From: Chondrosia reniformis
Taxonomy: Eukaryota > Porifera > Demospongiae > Chondrillida > Chondrillidae
Direction of reading: 5' to 3'
Length of the DNA stretch: 64,000 bases
NCBI GenBank assembly: GCA_947172415.1
Contig: OX359189.1
Location: 7,888,501-7,952,500 of the forward strand
The notes under the pieces were generated by a model that saw nothing but the letters and a program-made list of their open reading frames with translations, searched no databases and was not told the origin of the DNA. Positions 50,778 to 60,866 of the stretch are shown piece by piece (position 1 is the stretch's first letter; each line of letters starts with the position of its first letter). A program made the translations under genes and the position numbers.

Positions 50778-53303
50778 ATGTCCGAACCATCAATGACCGA
50801 CGACCCTGACTGGTACACCATGCCTTACAGTTGGGTGACGCGTGCAACCAGGACTAGAACAACACCGGCTGAGCCAATCTTAGCTATTACGGAAGGCCCA
50901 CTTATGGAAAGCGATGCGTTCAGGCCACTGTACTTTGACATCCTTGATTACGGACTTGAATACGCAAGACAAAAGTATTCGTTGAAGCTACCAGAGCCAG
51001 TTGAATGTGCCAAGACAAAAAACCCAAAGACAGTGATCGTCGTTGGCGCTGGTCCGGCCGGTTTGTCAGCTGCTCGCGAGCTAGCACAAGTTGGACACGA
51101 GGTGAAAATAATAGAGCTCCAGCAGAGAGTTGGAGGAAGAGTAAAGACCTTGTCCGAGCCTTTTGAGAAAGGATTATGGTCTGACAGTGAGTATATCGAT
51201 AGTACAGAGGTCACTTACCTCAAGGATAATTTCTCCAACATTCCCCAAATCCTTCCAAAGCCTGCTGTAAAACTTAGAACCACTGCCTGCAGTCTGTAAA
51301 TAAAATTCAATTAGGCTGATCATAATAATCCCCAGATTTTCATTTGATAATTACTATATGATTGAGCCTTTTAATTGTCTTTCTAGGTGGAGCTATGCGC
51401 CTTCCAGGTGATGGCAAAACAGATGAACCCGGAAGAAGCCATTTTTTAACTGACTGGTATGGCAAACACTTTCAACTGCCACCAAAGCAATTTCTTAATC
51501 AGAACCCAAAGAATGGGAAACAGCTTTATTACTTCTATAGAGAAAAGGCAATTACAGTTGAAGGTATGTATATATTCTTATTCAAATGATACTTTGGTTA
51601 CAGCACATACATATGTTTAAAGTCGTGTAACGTAAATACATCTCAACAGTATGCAAGCACATTATATGTAATTGTATCAACCTTGCAGAATGGAATTGTA
51701 ACCCTGGAGGATATTGCACAAAGTTTTGGGAAGGCTGGGATAAAAACCTCACTAAAGAATTGAAGGCTAAATACAATATTGTTGATATAAGTATGTGGTA
51801 TACATGTCTGATACATACACAACAAAAATTATGTTGCTACGTATGTTTTAATAATGAATAGCTAAATATATATATTATGTGCTATAAGAATCCCATTCAC
51901 AGTATATCTGACATTTTGTTTATAAACACTCACTTTAAACTTTTTTCTTTTTCACTCTTGTTTTGTATATATATAGTACCTTGATTTATAACGTGTATAT
52001 AATAAATTGTAAACATACTTACGTGTATATAATAAATTGTGAACATATGTACGTGAATATATAGGATTTATTCAACATAATATTATCTCCATGCATGCAT
52101 GATGATTATGCATGTTTTCCCTAAAGTAGGTTAAATGTTTTAATGTCTAGTTTTAGGGTATATGTATACATAATATCATACTGAACCATTTATTTAGGTT
52201 CCTACTACACGGCAACTGTAAAACCAGTGATGGATGATCTGAGGCGCCGCTTGATGGAGGACCAAGATAAAGCTTGGAGCGAGTGGGTGGAGTGTTGGAG
52301 TCTTTATTCCATCTTTTCATTCCTGAAGGCAAATGATTTCGTAGGTAGTAATACGTACCCTGCCTTGGCTGACCTCTTACCATGGCCAGATGAAGCCATA
52401 GTAGCTCAGAGAGCTTTCACCTATGATGCCGGATTTGACCTCTCAATTACGGAGTGGTTGCGAGAAGAACTCGGTGAATGGTGGAAGGATCCGATGCATA
52501 CATTCACTGAAGGACTAAGCATGCTGCCTTGGGCTTTTATGGAGAAGAACTGTCATGGCTGGAATAGGGATGTAGATCTATCGGAAAAGATACACTATGG
52601 TTTTGAGGTTCGTTCCGTGGAGCACCCAAATGCTCATACTGTAAAAGTTATTGCCTACAACAAACAAACAGGAAAGGAAAGGGTATTTCATGGCGATGCA
52701 GTTATTCTTACAGTGCCAATGAACATACTGCGCCAAATGGATTTCAATCCTAAACTGCCACAGAATTATTACAAAGCCATAATGAATGTGAGCTACGCTG
52801 CATCCACCAAAATAATGGTCCAAACCAAGACACGATTTTGGGAAAAGAAGGGCATTAAAGGCGGCTTCTCCCATACAGATCTTCCTATTCGACAGATTCA
52901 TTACCCGAGTGACCCAGATTTAGAGTTTAAGAAAGAGCGTGGTATTCTCATGGTTTACACTTGGAAGCAAGAGGCACTTCTCTTCGGAGCTCAACCTGAG
53001 GAATCAGCAGTAAAGGAGGCAGTGGAGGAAATTGCTGAAATCCACCCAGAGATAAAGGATGAATTTGAAGTTGGAGCTATGCAAGCGTGGTACACTGATT
53101 ATGCAGCTCAAGGGGCTTTTGCTATGCTTAAGCCACAAGAATACAAGGCAACAAAGCTGCTGATGTTTAAGCCATACCACAACATCTACTTTGCCGGGGA
53201 GGCCCTCTCCTGGTGTAATGGTTGGATCCAAGGTGCACTAGAGTCTTCATTGAGAGCTGCCTATCAGTTCTACACAGATAATGAAAAGAAAGCTGCAAAT
53301 TAA
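50778..53303 (+). CDS. L-amino-acid-oxidase-like flavoprotein
   Basis: FAD-dependent amine oxidase, expected to deaminate an L-amino acid or amine to the keto acid or aldehyde with release of ammonia and hydrogen peroxide. Exons 50778-51186, 51387-51563, 51689-51790 and 52198-53303 give 597 residues. The Rossmann dinucleotide motif [10 protein letters not shown] ends at residue 95, followed by an acidic strand end (IIE) and RVGGR at 117-121; the GAMRLP segment follows the first intron. The C-terminus has the FAD-binding [20 protein letters not shown]. No signal peptide or membrane segment is visible, so a cytosolic location is likelier than secretion. Substrate is not predictable; bacterial/fungal-type LAAO and tryptophan-monooxygenase relatives share this layout. 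Relic tails of the gene lie just upstream. Confidence 0.88.
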
Positions 53304-53742
53304 AGAACAAGGAAATATAGTAGTCTACCATAAACAGTAAAATTAGTTAATAGTTATATAGCTATAGGCAATCAACACCTTTATAACAACTGTGATTGGT
53401 TTATAATCAAGGTGTATTAGATAGCTGGAATGTAGAATATTCAGAGGAATGAAAACGTATATAGCTAATACACCACACTTGAGGTCCCAAAAATAATGAG
53501 CTAATATATTCCATTGGAATATCAGAACGTTACAATACAACGATTCAATTGTACACAATTTTTTATGAGCTATATACCAAAGACCTAGTCTCGCGTAGCC
53601 AGACCGCTATCTCGCCTCCATATTTACTACCTAAGACGCAAGTAGCAAGTACTGTACCAATACGGATGTGTACATGAGATGGATTATTACATTTTGACAT
53701 GTACATCGCGTGCAGTGCTAGCGTACGTAGGAGTAACGTTAA
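53304..53742. other. Spacer oxidase to kinase-PARP gene
   Basis: No gene. A short GC-richer stretch near 53583-53650 (agtctcgcgtagccagaccg) looks like a repeat fragment, but I see no second copy in the window. It must include the promoter of the next gene. Confidence 0.4.
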
Positions 53743-55580
53743 ATGGCTGCCAGAATAACAAGTAGGTCCGCCCATCACTTTGGTCGTCTATCACTGCTAG
53801 CCAACGTCCAGCCGTGGAACCCTAAGAGTGTTTTAGGTAATGGATCCTACGCGCAAGTCTTTGTAGTCGACTATTGTGGAACTCCCTGCGCCGCCAAGCA
53901 GATCCACGATCTTCTTATCGAAAACTCTACCCCTCAAGTGCTCGATAAGATGGTCCGGGAGTTTGAAAACGAGTGCCAGATCTGGGCCAATCTAAGGCAT
54001 CCAAATATCGTGCAATTTATTGGCGTTTATTTTTCCCATCCGACCGATCGTCTTCCTATCATCGTCATGGAAATGATGAGCACCAATCTGTGGAATTACC
54101 TTGAAAAGCATTCAAAGGACGAATTCAGTTTTCCTCAAAAGATGTACGTAATACAGCAAGTGGCTCAAGGAATGGTATATTTACACGAACAGCGACCTCC
54201 TTTGGTGCATCGAGATTTGAAACCGAATAATATCTTACTCTGCGAAGAATCGTTCTCAGTGAAGCTGACTGATTTCGGAATGACCAGGGTGTTGGATAAC
54301 CCTTCAATGCCGAGACTGTCATCTGTGAAGGGAAATCCAATTGCAACTTTTACTGCACCAGAAGCCTTGCAGATTCCTCCAATATACGAAGAAAAGGCCG
54401 ATATTTTCTCATTTGGTAACTGCATTCTAATGACCCTCTCACACGAATGTCCAGTACCAGTTCTTCCGACAGCAGAAGTCAACGGTCGAATTGTCGGTCT
54501 CTCTGAATATGATCGTCGTAAGCAGCACATTGAGTCGTTTTTAGCATCACGCGAGGGCTACTTTTGGTTGTCCAATGATCTCGTCTCCCTTCTCCAATCC
54601 TGCTTGCAGAATTCTCCTCACAACAGGCCATCTAGTCATGAAGTGTTGGCCTTTTTGAAAAGGATCATGCCTGACTGCAAGAAAGGATTACAGAAGAGGG
54701 AAGACTTATTGAGAAGCAATAAAATTGTTGAGGCAGAGATCGAAAGTCTTCGCAAAAACGTGGACACAACTAGGGAGGAGTGGGAGATTCTGCGCCAGCT
54801 ATATTGCCATAAGCATTCAGAGCTGATTTCTCTAAGAGCAAATCATAGTAAGTGAAAGTATTCAGCTCCAGTTACTATTACATAAGTATTGGTATAAAGT
54901 ATTTTTACTTTGTCTATATAGATCCAAAGGGACGTTTGTTTGTTATTGGGGACAGAGGAGTGAAAGATCTTTTCTTTTCCTCCTGGATCAAAGAAAAAGA
55001 AGTTCCACCTGCTTCTGCAGTGAAAGCTGTCTATGGCATAGTAAACCGTTCAGTAGAGGAACGTTTTAATGCTTATTCAAGAAGGTTGGCAGATGCTAAC
55101 ATAGAATCGTTCTACCATGGAACTATAATCACATGCTCGCTAAGGAAAACTGGAGTTCCTTGCAATAATGAATCTTGTGGGGCATGCAGAATAGCAAGAG
55201 AAGGGTTTTCTCCTGTAAGACTGGGAACCACAGTCGATTGGTTTTTGCGATTTGGATATGGTTATTACTTTGCTCCAAATGCCTCAAAGGCTCACGATTT
55301 TACAATTGGACATGATGGCTGCCGAGCTTTGGTGTATTGCAAGGTGGCCCAGGGAAGGCGCCATAGGGCAGAGTATAATATGAATGATATTTTGAGAGCC
55401 CCTGAAGGTTTTGACAGTGTCTATGGTGAACCTGGATACCATAAAGGTGTGGAATCTACTGATGGATACACAGCACTTAACTATCCTGAAGTGACTGTGT
55501 TTGATCCCGATGCCATTTTGCCACTCTACATTGTACTCTATTCTTGGGAAGGAATTGAGAAAATAATTAGATCAAGATAA
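53743..55580 (+). CDS. Protein kinase fused to PARP catalytic domain
   Basis: Two exons, 53743-54847 and 54922-55580, give 587 residues. The N-terminal kinase domain (about 25-310) keeps the glycine loop LGNGSYAQV (31-39), Lys52, HRDLKPNN (156-163), DFG (177-179) and APE (205-207), so it should phosphorylate; the HRDLKPNN type points to a TKL/Ser-Thr kinase. A helical, charged stretch of about 320-368 is probably a coiled coil. The second exon is a PARP-type ADP-ribosyltransferase: FYHGT with His434, GYYFAPNASKAHDF with Tyr484, and YPEVTVF with Glu558 before LPLYIVLY, an H-Y-E-like triad compatible with poly- or mono-ADP-ribosylation. No signal or membrane segment; cytosolic or nuclear. Function of the pairing is unknown; coupled phosphorylation and ADP-ribosylation signalling is inference. 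Confidence 0.88.
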
Positions 55581-56115
55581 ATGATAATAACAATTCTCTA
55601 AAAATGGGAATTAGTATACAGAAGCTGTATTTACATGTTCGTTTTGGATTAACTTTCTCTTATACATGTACATTTTCTGACACTGTTTATCTACTGACAC
55701 TATATAGTCAATTAACTTGGATTGTATACTCATTGTTTTTTTATATCTAATTTTTTGAAGCCTATTATAAAATTAATCTCTGGATTATTATCAATTTGAA
55801 TTCATTGAAATAATTATATTAAACAATAATGCATGCACATACTGTAAAAAATTAAAATTACAACAATGATTAACAAGATGTAAGTTAAAATTGACTACTT
55901 ATATATATGACACAATGAAAATAACTGCCTATATAGTGTTCTGTAATTTAGGTTTTCAATTAATTTAAGTTATGAAGATTAAAAAGGATGTTTTGGACGA
56001 ATATGTATATTATATACACAGTGAAGCGCCTATAGATGCCTAACAACCACAGTTATTTCTTCACCATAAAATTTGCGCTGCTATAATGGGACCTGTAGCG
56101 TAGGCGTTACATAAA
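55581..56115. other. Spacer between kinase-PARP gene and kinase duplicate
   Basis: Very AT-rich, no gene or repeat recognised. It resembles neither the upstream DNA of copy 1 (53583-53742) nor its 3' flank, so the duplicate kinase has its own promoter region. Confidence 0.45.
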
Positions 56116-57264
56116 ATGGCTGCCAGGTTAACAAGTAGGTCCGCCCATCACTTTGGTCGTCTATCACTGCTAGCCAACGTCCAGCCGTGGAACCCTAAGA
56201 GTGTTTTAGGTAATGGATCCTACGCGCAAGTCTTTGTAGTCGACTATTGTGGAACTCCCTGCGCCGCCAAGCAGATCCACGATCTTCTTATCGAAAACTC
56301 TACCCCTCAAGTGCTCGATAAGATGGTCCGGGAGTTTGAAAACGAGTGCCAGATCTGGGCCAATCTAAGGCATCCAAATATCGTGCAATTTATTGGCGTT
56401 TATTTTTCCCATCCGACCGATCGTCTTCCTATCATCGTCATGGAAATGATGAGCACCAATCTGTGGAATTACCTTGAAAAGCATTCAAAGGACGAGTTCA
56501 GTTTTCCTCAAAAGATGTACGTAATACAGCAAGTGGCTCAAGGAATGGTATATTTACACGAACAGCGACCTCCTTTGGTGCATCGAGATTTGAAACCGAA
56601 TAATATCTTACTCTGCGAAGAATCGTTCTCAGTGAAGCTGACTGATTTCGGAATGACCAGGGTGTTAGATAACCCTTCAATGCCGAGACTGTCATCTGTG
56701 AAGGGAAATCCAACTTTTACTGCACCAGAAGCCTTGCAGACTCCTCCAATATACGACGAAAAGGCCGATATTTTCTCATTTGGTAACTGTCTTCTAATGA
56801 CCCTCTCACACGAATGTCCAGTACCAGTTCTTCCGACAGCAGAAGTCAACGGTCGAATTGTCGGTCTCTCTGAATATGATCGTCGTAAGCAGCACATTGA
56901 GACGTTTTTAGCATCACGCGAGGGCTACTTTTGGTTGTCCAATGATCTCGTCTCCCTTCTCCAATCCTGCTTGCAGAATTCTCCTTTCAATAGACCATCC
57001 AGTCATGCAGTGCTATCCTCTTTGAAAAGGATCATGCCTAATTGCAATCATAGATTACAGAAGAGGGAAGACCTATTGAGGAGTAATAAAGATTTGAAGA
57101 AAAATATCGAAGACTATCACAAAAATGTGGAGAAGTTAAAAGAGGACATGGAGTTTCTACATCAGCAATGTTCTCGGGTGGACGTTGAGCTGATGACTCT
57201 GAGATCCATTCATCCATATTTAGGGGGTGTCTCAGCTGTAAGGTGTGATGACCTCTGGAGATAG
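56116..57264 (+). CDS. Kinase duplicate lacking the PARP exon
   Basis: Single-exon frame of 382 residues. From the ATG to about residue 310 it is almost base-for-base identical to the preceding kinase, with all catalytic motifs intact. It differs by a 6-bp loss (NPIATFTAPE becomes NPTFTAPE) and a few substitutions. From about residue 318 the coiled-coil region diverges (DLKKNIEDYHKNVEKLKEDM). No donor leads to a PARP exon: the frame runs on through SIHPYLGGV to a stop at 57262. A poly(A) signal aataaa lies near 57389. Either a functional kinase-only isoform gene or a duplicate that lost its second domain. Confidence 0.82.
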   Translation: MAARLTSRSAHHFGRLSLLANVQPWNPKSVLGNGSYAQVFVVDYCGTPCAAKQIHDLLIENSTPQVLDKMVREFENECQIWANLRHPNIVQFIGVYFSHPTDRLPIIVMEMMSTNLWNYLEKHSKDEFSFPQKMYVIQQVAQGMVYLHEQRPPLVHRDLKPNNILLCEESFSVKLTDFGMTRVLDNPSMPRLSSVKGNPTFTAPEALQTPPIYDEKADIFSFGNCLLMTLSHECPVPVLPTAEVNGRIVGLSEYDRRKQHIETFLASREGYFWLSNDLVSLLQSCLQNSPFNRPSSHAVLSSLKRIMPNCNHRLQKREDLLRSNKDLKKNIEDYHKNVEKLKEDMEFLHQQCSRVDVELMTLRSIHPYLGGVSAVRCDDLWR

Positions 57265-57452
57265 GATATAGCAAAGTATTATATATAAACTGTTTATATA
57301 CGTATATAGCTGTTTATTAGCTTTTTGTGTAACTTGGAACAAGCTTTTTATAGCTGTGAATATTAAGAAAGGTTTCGATGAGTTTTAAATAAAACATTGT
57401 GAGTACACTAAGAAAACAAAGTCATTCCTATCTCCCTGCATACATACAATCT

Positions 57453-60400
57453 TTATACTACATGACTATCTGGAGGAATGAGTTCTGGAAACTTTGGTGA
57501 CACACACGGCACAAACCACCATATGCAAAGTCCTATAAAGACAGAGGGAGATCATGTGATAGTCATATGCTAGTCATGTGACTGAACAATCTACCTTTCC
57601 CTAATACGCCTTGCATGGTACGAATTTTGTCTTTAGGTGCTTTAAAGTCATAACCAAACTTCATTATTTCGATGGCACTTCTATCCATCAAAATGGAAAT
57701 TATCTGAAAAAGGGAAAAAAAGAAAAATACATAGATATATAGAACTTGGCCACATAAACATGCGTCTTACTTGTCCTAAACCAATTGCTCCAGTAAAGAG
57801 ACCAAAAATAACAACCTCAAAGAGAAGAATGGTAACCAGAATTCTAGAGAAACAGAAATCAGTAGTGTTAACTGCTACGGAAGGGAGAATCAGTAAGAGC
57901 AAGAGCCTATAATTGGGCCCCACTTACTATACCTAGGTGCTTACATCTACATACGTACATACACAAGTAAGTTCCAGTTCCATTTATTAATCTGTTTAAT
58001 TCTAGTAATTCAGCTATATCAACTACTACATTCAATAATTTGAACGTTTTTACCCCTACATCTTCGCCAGCAACTGTTACTCAGATAACTTAATCATTAG
58101 AATAGATCATATTTGTACATAAAATGTCATAGATACCTAAATGATTACAGAAATGAGATAAAAAACTTGGTTGACTATAGTATAACTTACGAATCATTCT
58201 TTGTTTGAAGTCCATTCCAATCGTGGAGCCAATTAATTGAAATCATTAGAAAACTAAAGCAACACAACCCATCTATATGGGTAAAAATAAACATGCAAAA
58301 CATACACTCTGTTGCTGAGGCAACCAAGGCAAATTATATTCCTAACCGAAGTACAACTATAATAAGTATTTAGTTATACAATGTGATATCTTGCCAATAA
58401 TTCAGTAAATGCCTATAACAGAGGTGTAGGAAGATGTTTTCTCAAGGGGGGCTCCATAATTAATAAACACTTTTCAATGAATAAAGTTTTAAAAAGTGCA
58501 GATTTAAAGTTTTGGTTGAAGTAATCGACTTTTTTAGTGATTGCTGGCTATTAGTAAGTGGAGAAAGAGTCAATTAAAGCTGAAGAACCACTGCAAAAAG
58601 GCACTTTAAGTTAGGTACGGCTTGGTATTTTGGTTGCTTCCGCCGCCTCTAGCCTACTCTCCTACCAGGGGGCTGTCTCCCCTGGAGCCACCCCACTTCC
58701 TACTCCACTGTCGTTATCCCACGAAAAGCCTCAGGGCAGAGTGTATAACTATTGCATGCGATATACGTACATACGTACAATCATTGTGCATTGATATATA
58801 TATATACATATCCACCTACATCCCAAAATACACATACATACGTACATATAACATACATTGTGTACATATATTTATTACAATACTTATATACATGAATAAT
58901 CAAAGTGATAATCAAACCACAAGTAAGCATTTTCAAACATCATGAAGAGCCTTAGAGGTAAAACACAAAAGAAGCAATTGCTGGGAATCAAACCCAGGAC
59001 AGCTGGTTATGACCACCAGTGCTCTGCCACTGAACTACAATTTCCACAGCAATGCTCCATTTATGCTTCCACCTCTTATACTAACTATAAAGTAAGTAAT
59101 CAGTCATCATTCACCCTAACATATGTAGTTGTGTTTTTATCTATCAGAATAATACATAGATAGTACATCTACATATATAGGCTTATACACATTATTACAA
59201 AACATACTTGTGTACAGTAGAAAGAGAAGAAAATATTTTCTGTTCCATTCTCCAACACAATTATTCATCCTAAAAAGCATATGAAACAGTCAAAACACTA
59301 TACAAAGAGCATACACAATTATGTACCAGTCCGATATATATTTATATTTATACGTAAATAATTTTTTTTTTTTTTTTTTTTTTAAACTTTTTTTTAACTT
59401 AATAAATTGAGTAAAATGAAATATTTTTACCCATAGATAGGCCATGTAAGCAGTGATGCTATATATGTGACAGGAATGATGGGGTGTTACTCACCAAGGA
59501 CAGTGGTGGTCCATTTTTTTGACGCATCTCCGACACTTCTTACAGTGGTGGGCTCGTGGGGGCTTGTAAGTTTCACATTTTGCACACATGGTCCAGTCAT
59601 TGATATTCAGCTCCTCGTCAACCTGATGGGAGGAAGGACAAAACTATTTTTTAATAATATCTCCCGGTGATTATTTCTATCGTAACATACTCCAGTTTTT
59701 ACTGATTTTCCCAATGATTGCATTTCTGAAAAGTCCACTTTATTCCTTGACTTATCAACATATCCTGCATTTGTACATACATACAGAGTAAGTGATGATG
59801 TAGAGCATTATTGCTTATGACAAGTTTTCTACTGAATTATGAATGCACGTATATAGAATAAACTAATATACATAATAGTAAGGAAATAAACTATAAAATC
59901 AACTAAAAACATAGCCACAATAAGGAAAGATATATGAAAAATCTTATACACCATTTTCCTACATGCTATGCCTATTCTGTAAAAAAGCCTATAGGGGAAC
60001 TAAACCTGGATGAATAGTACTATATTCCATAATCCACATATGGATATATACTCAATGCATAACAAACACGGTCACGTTAAGTATTAGTCTATTAAAGGAG
60101 GAAAAATGCACCTCTAATACAATAATAATGTAAGGCAACATGGTCTAGTGTTAGATATTCATACGTATGTACCTACATACCTGGGTTAGACAACATGCAT
60201 ATGACATGCGAAATGGCAGCCATTATAGCAAAGAAGTGGACAACGCAAGCTTGCATGTATTGGGTCCATACATTGCTCTCACTGTCACTGTCCAACGAAC
60301 CATCCATAATACTACAAGAAGGAACAACGCTTAATTATTAAACAGACAAGATTATTGGCAAACATATGAATGTATTACATTACAGGCTCTATGTATATCT

Positions 60401-60732
60401 ATATCGTAATGCTACTAAGATATTGGCTCTATCATTTTATATATTGAAATGTAATGAACGCCAGTCATTTGAAAACATGCCCTTATTAAGATGGCTACGT
60501 GGAATAAAGATGTTGGAGTAGTTAGCTATATATTCGTTGAGTACCAACCATATCTATGGTGGCAGGTCACATGTAAAGGAATGCGATCAACCGCACACCC
60601 AATCACTCACTTTACTTCCTCCTCTCTGCCCAGTTTGATGACGTGGAAGGTTGTCGCGTAGTCTCCGTAGATGAGAAGGATGTATACACATATTACGATG
60701 CCAATCCCGACGGGGTCAAGGTGAAAGACCAT
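57453..60732 (-). CDS. ZDHHC3/7-like protein S-palmitoyltransferase
   Basis: Transfers palmitate to protein cysteines at the Golgi or plasma membrane. Minus-strand exons 60611-60732, 60181-60311, 59691-59764, 59495-59622, 59208-59269, 58191-58272, 57771-57843, 57595-57703 and 57453-57532 splice in phase to 286 residues (ZDHHC3/7 about 300). First helix at about 7-25 after the DPVG motif; second helix before SNPG at about 82-85 (DPG-like motif); the cysteine-rich domain begins [15 protein letters not shown] and ends DHHCPW (147-152) with catalytic Cys150, then [12 protein letters not shown]; third helix with NWLHDWN; fourth helix with [14 protein letters not shown]. The C-terminal tail is short. 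It starts 134 bp from CFAP45, facing the opposite way. Confidence 0.93.
58302..58746. mobile_element. Larger relative of the 45652 TIR element, in ZDHHC intron 5
   Basis: Left end atacactctgttgctgaggc, right end gcctcagggcagagtgtata, inverted to each other. It shares ggcaaccaaggcaaattata and attcagtaaatgcct with the 135-bp relative, but carries about 310 bp of extra sequence that includes a proline-codon-like GC-rich patch near 58638-58700. No transposase seen. Confidence 0.72.
58974..59044 (-). ncRNA. tRNA-like sequence (probable tRNA pseudogene or SINE head)
   Basis: On the minus strand a 71-nt cloverleaf can be drawn: acceptor stem 6 of 7 pairs, D-stem GTTC/GAGC with an AGTGGCA loop (A-box-like tagttcagtggc), anticodon stem CTGGT/ACCAG, five-base variable loop, and T-stem CTGGG/CCCAG with loop TTTGATT (B-box-like). 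It is followed by TTCTTTT, a possible Pol III terminator. The 7-nt anticodon loop GGTCATA lacks U33, and T56 replaces the invariant C, so it is probably not a working tRNA; the anticodon is not assigned. It sits within ZDHHC intron 5. Confidence 0.55.
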
Positions 60733-60866
60733 ATCCGCGAACTGTTTTTGTGGGCTTACCGGTATTGCGCAACCAAGGACGTGAATGTCTCAATCTTTCA
60801 TTTGAGGTGTTTCTATAGCAACTGAACAAAAACTCTCCTCCCATATTTGATAAGATTTTTTGCAAA
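60733..60866. promoter_or_regulatory. 134-bp divergent promoter, ZDHHC / CFAP45
   Basis: Start codons of the two head-to-head genes are separated by 134 bp, so both promoters and 5' leaders must fit here. This is a bidirectional promoter by position; no specific factor site is claimed. Confidence 0.65.

Noticed and set aside
54852..54921. Independent start for the PARP part (an ATG at 54852)
   Set aside because: The ATG lies inside the intron just after the donor; the splice joins the kinase and PARP frames in phase with a good donor and acceptor.
58974..59044. A suppressor or selenocysteine-type tRNA, because the drawn anticodon could read TCA
   Set aside because: U33 is missing and the arms are of ordinary length, not the long acceptor/D-arm of tRNA-Sec; decay is the simpler reading.
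60643..60825. Plus-strand 60-codon frame beginning [12 protein letters not shown]
   Set aside because: It is the shadow of the first ZDHHC exon, which on the minus strand reads the DPVG motif and first membrane helix.
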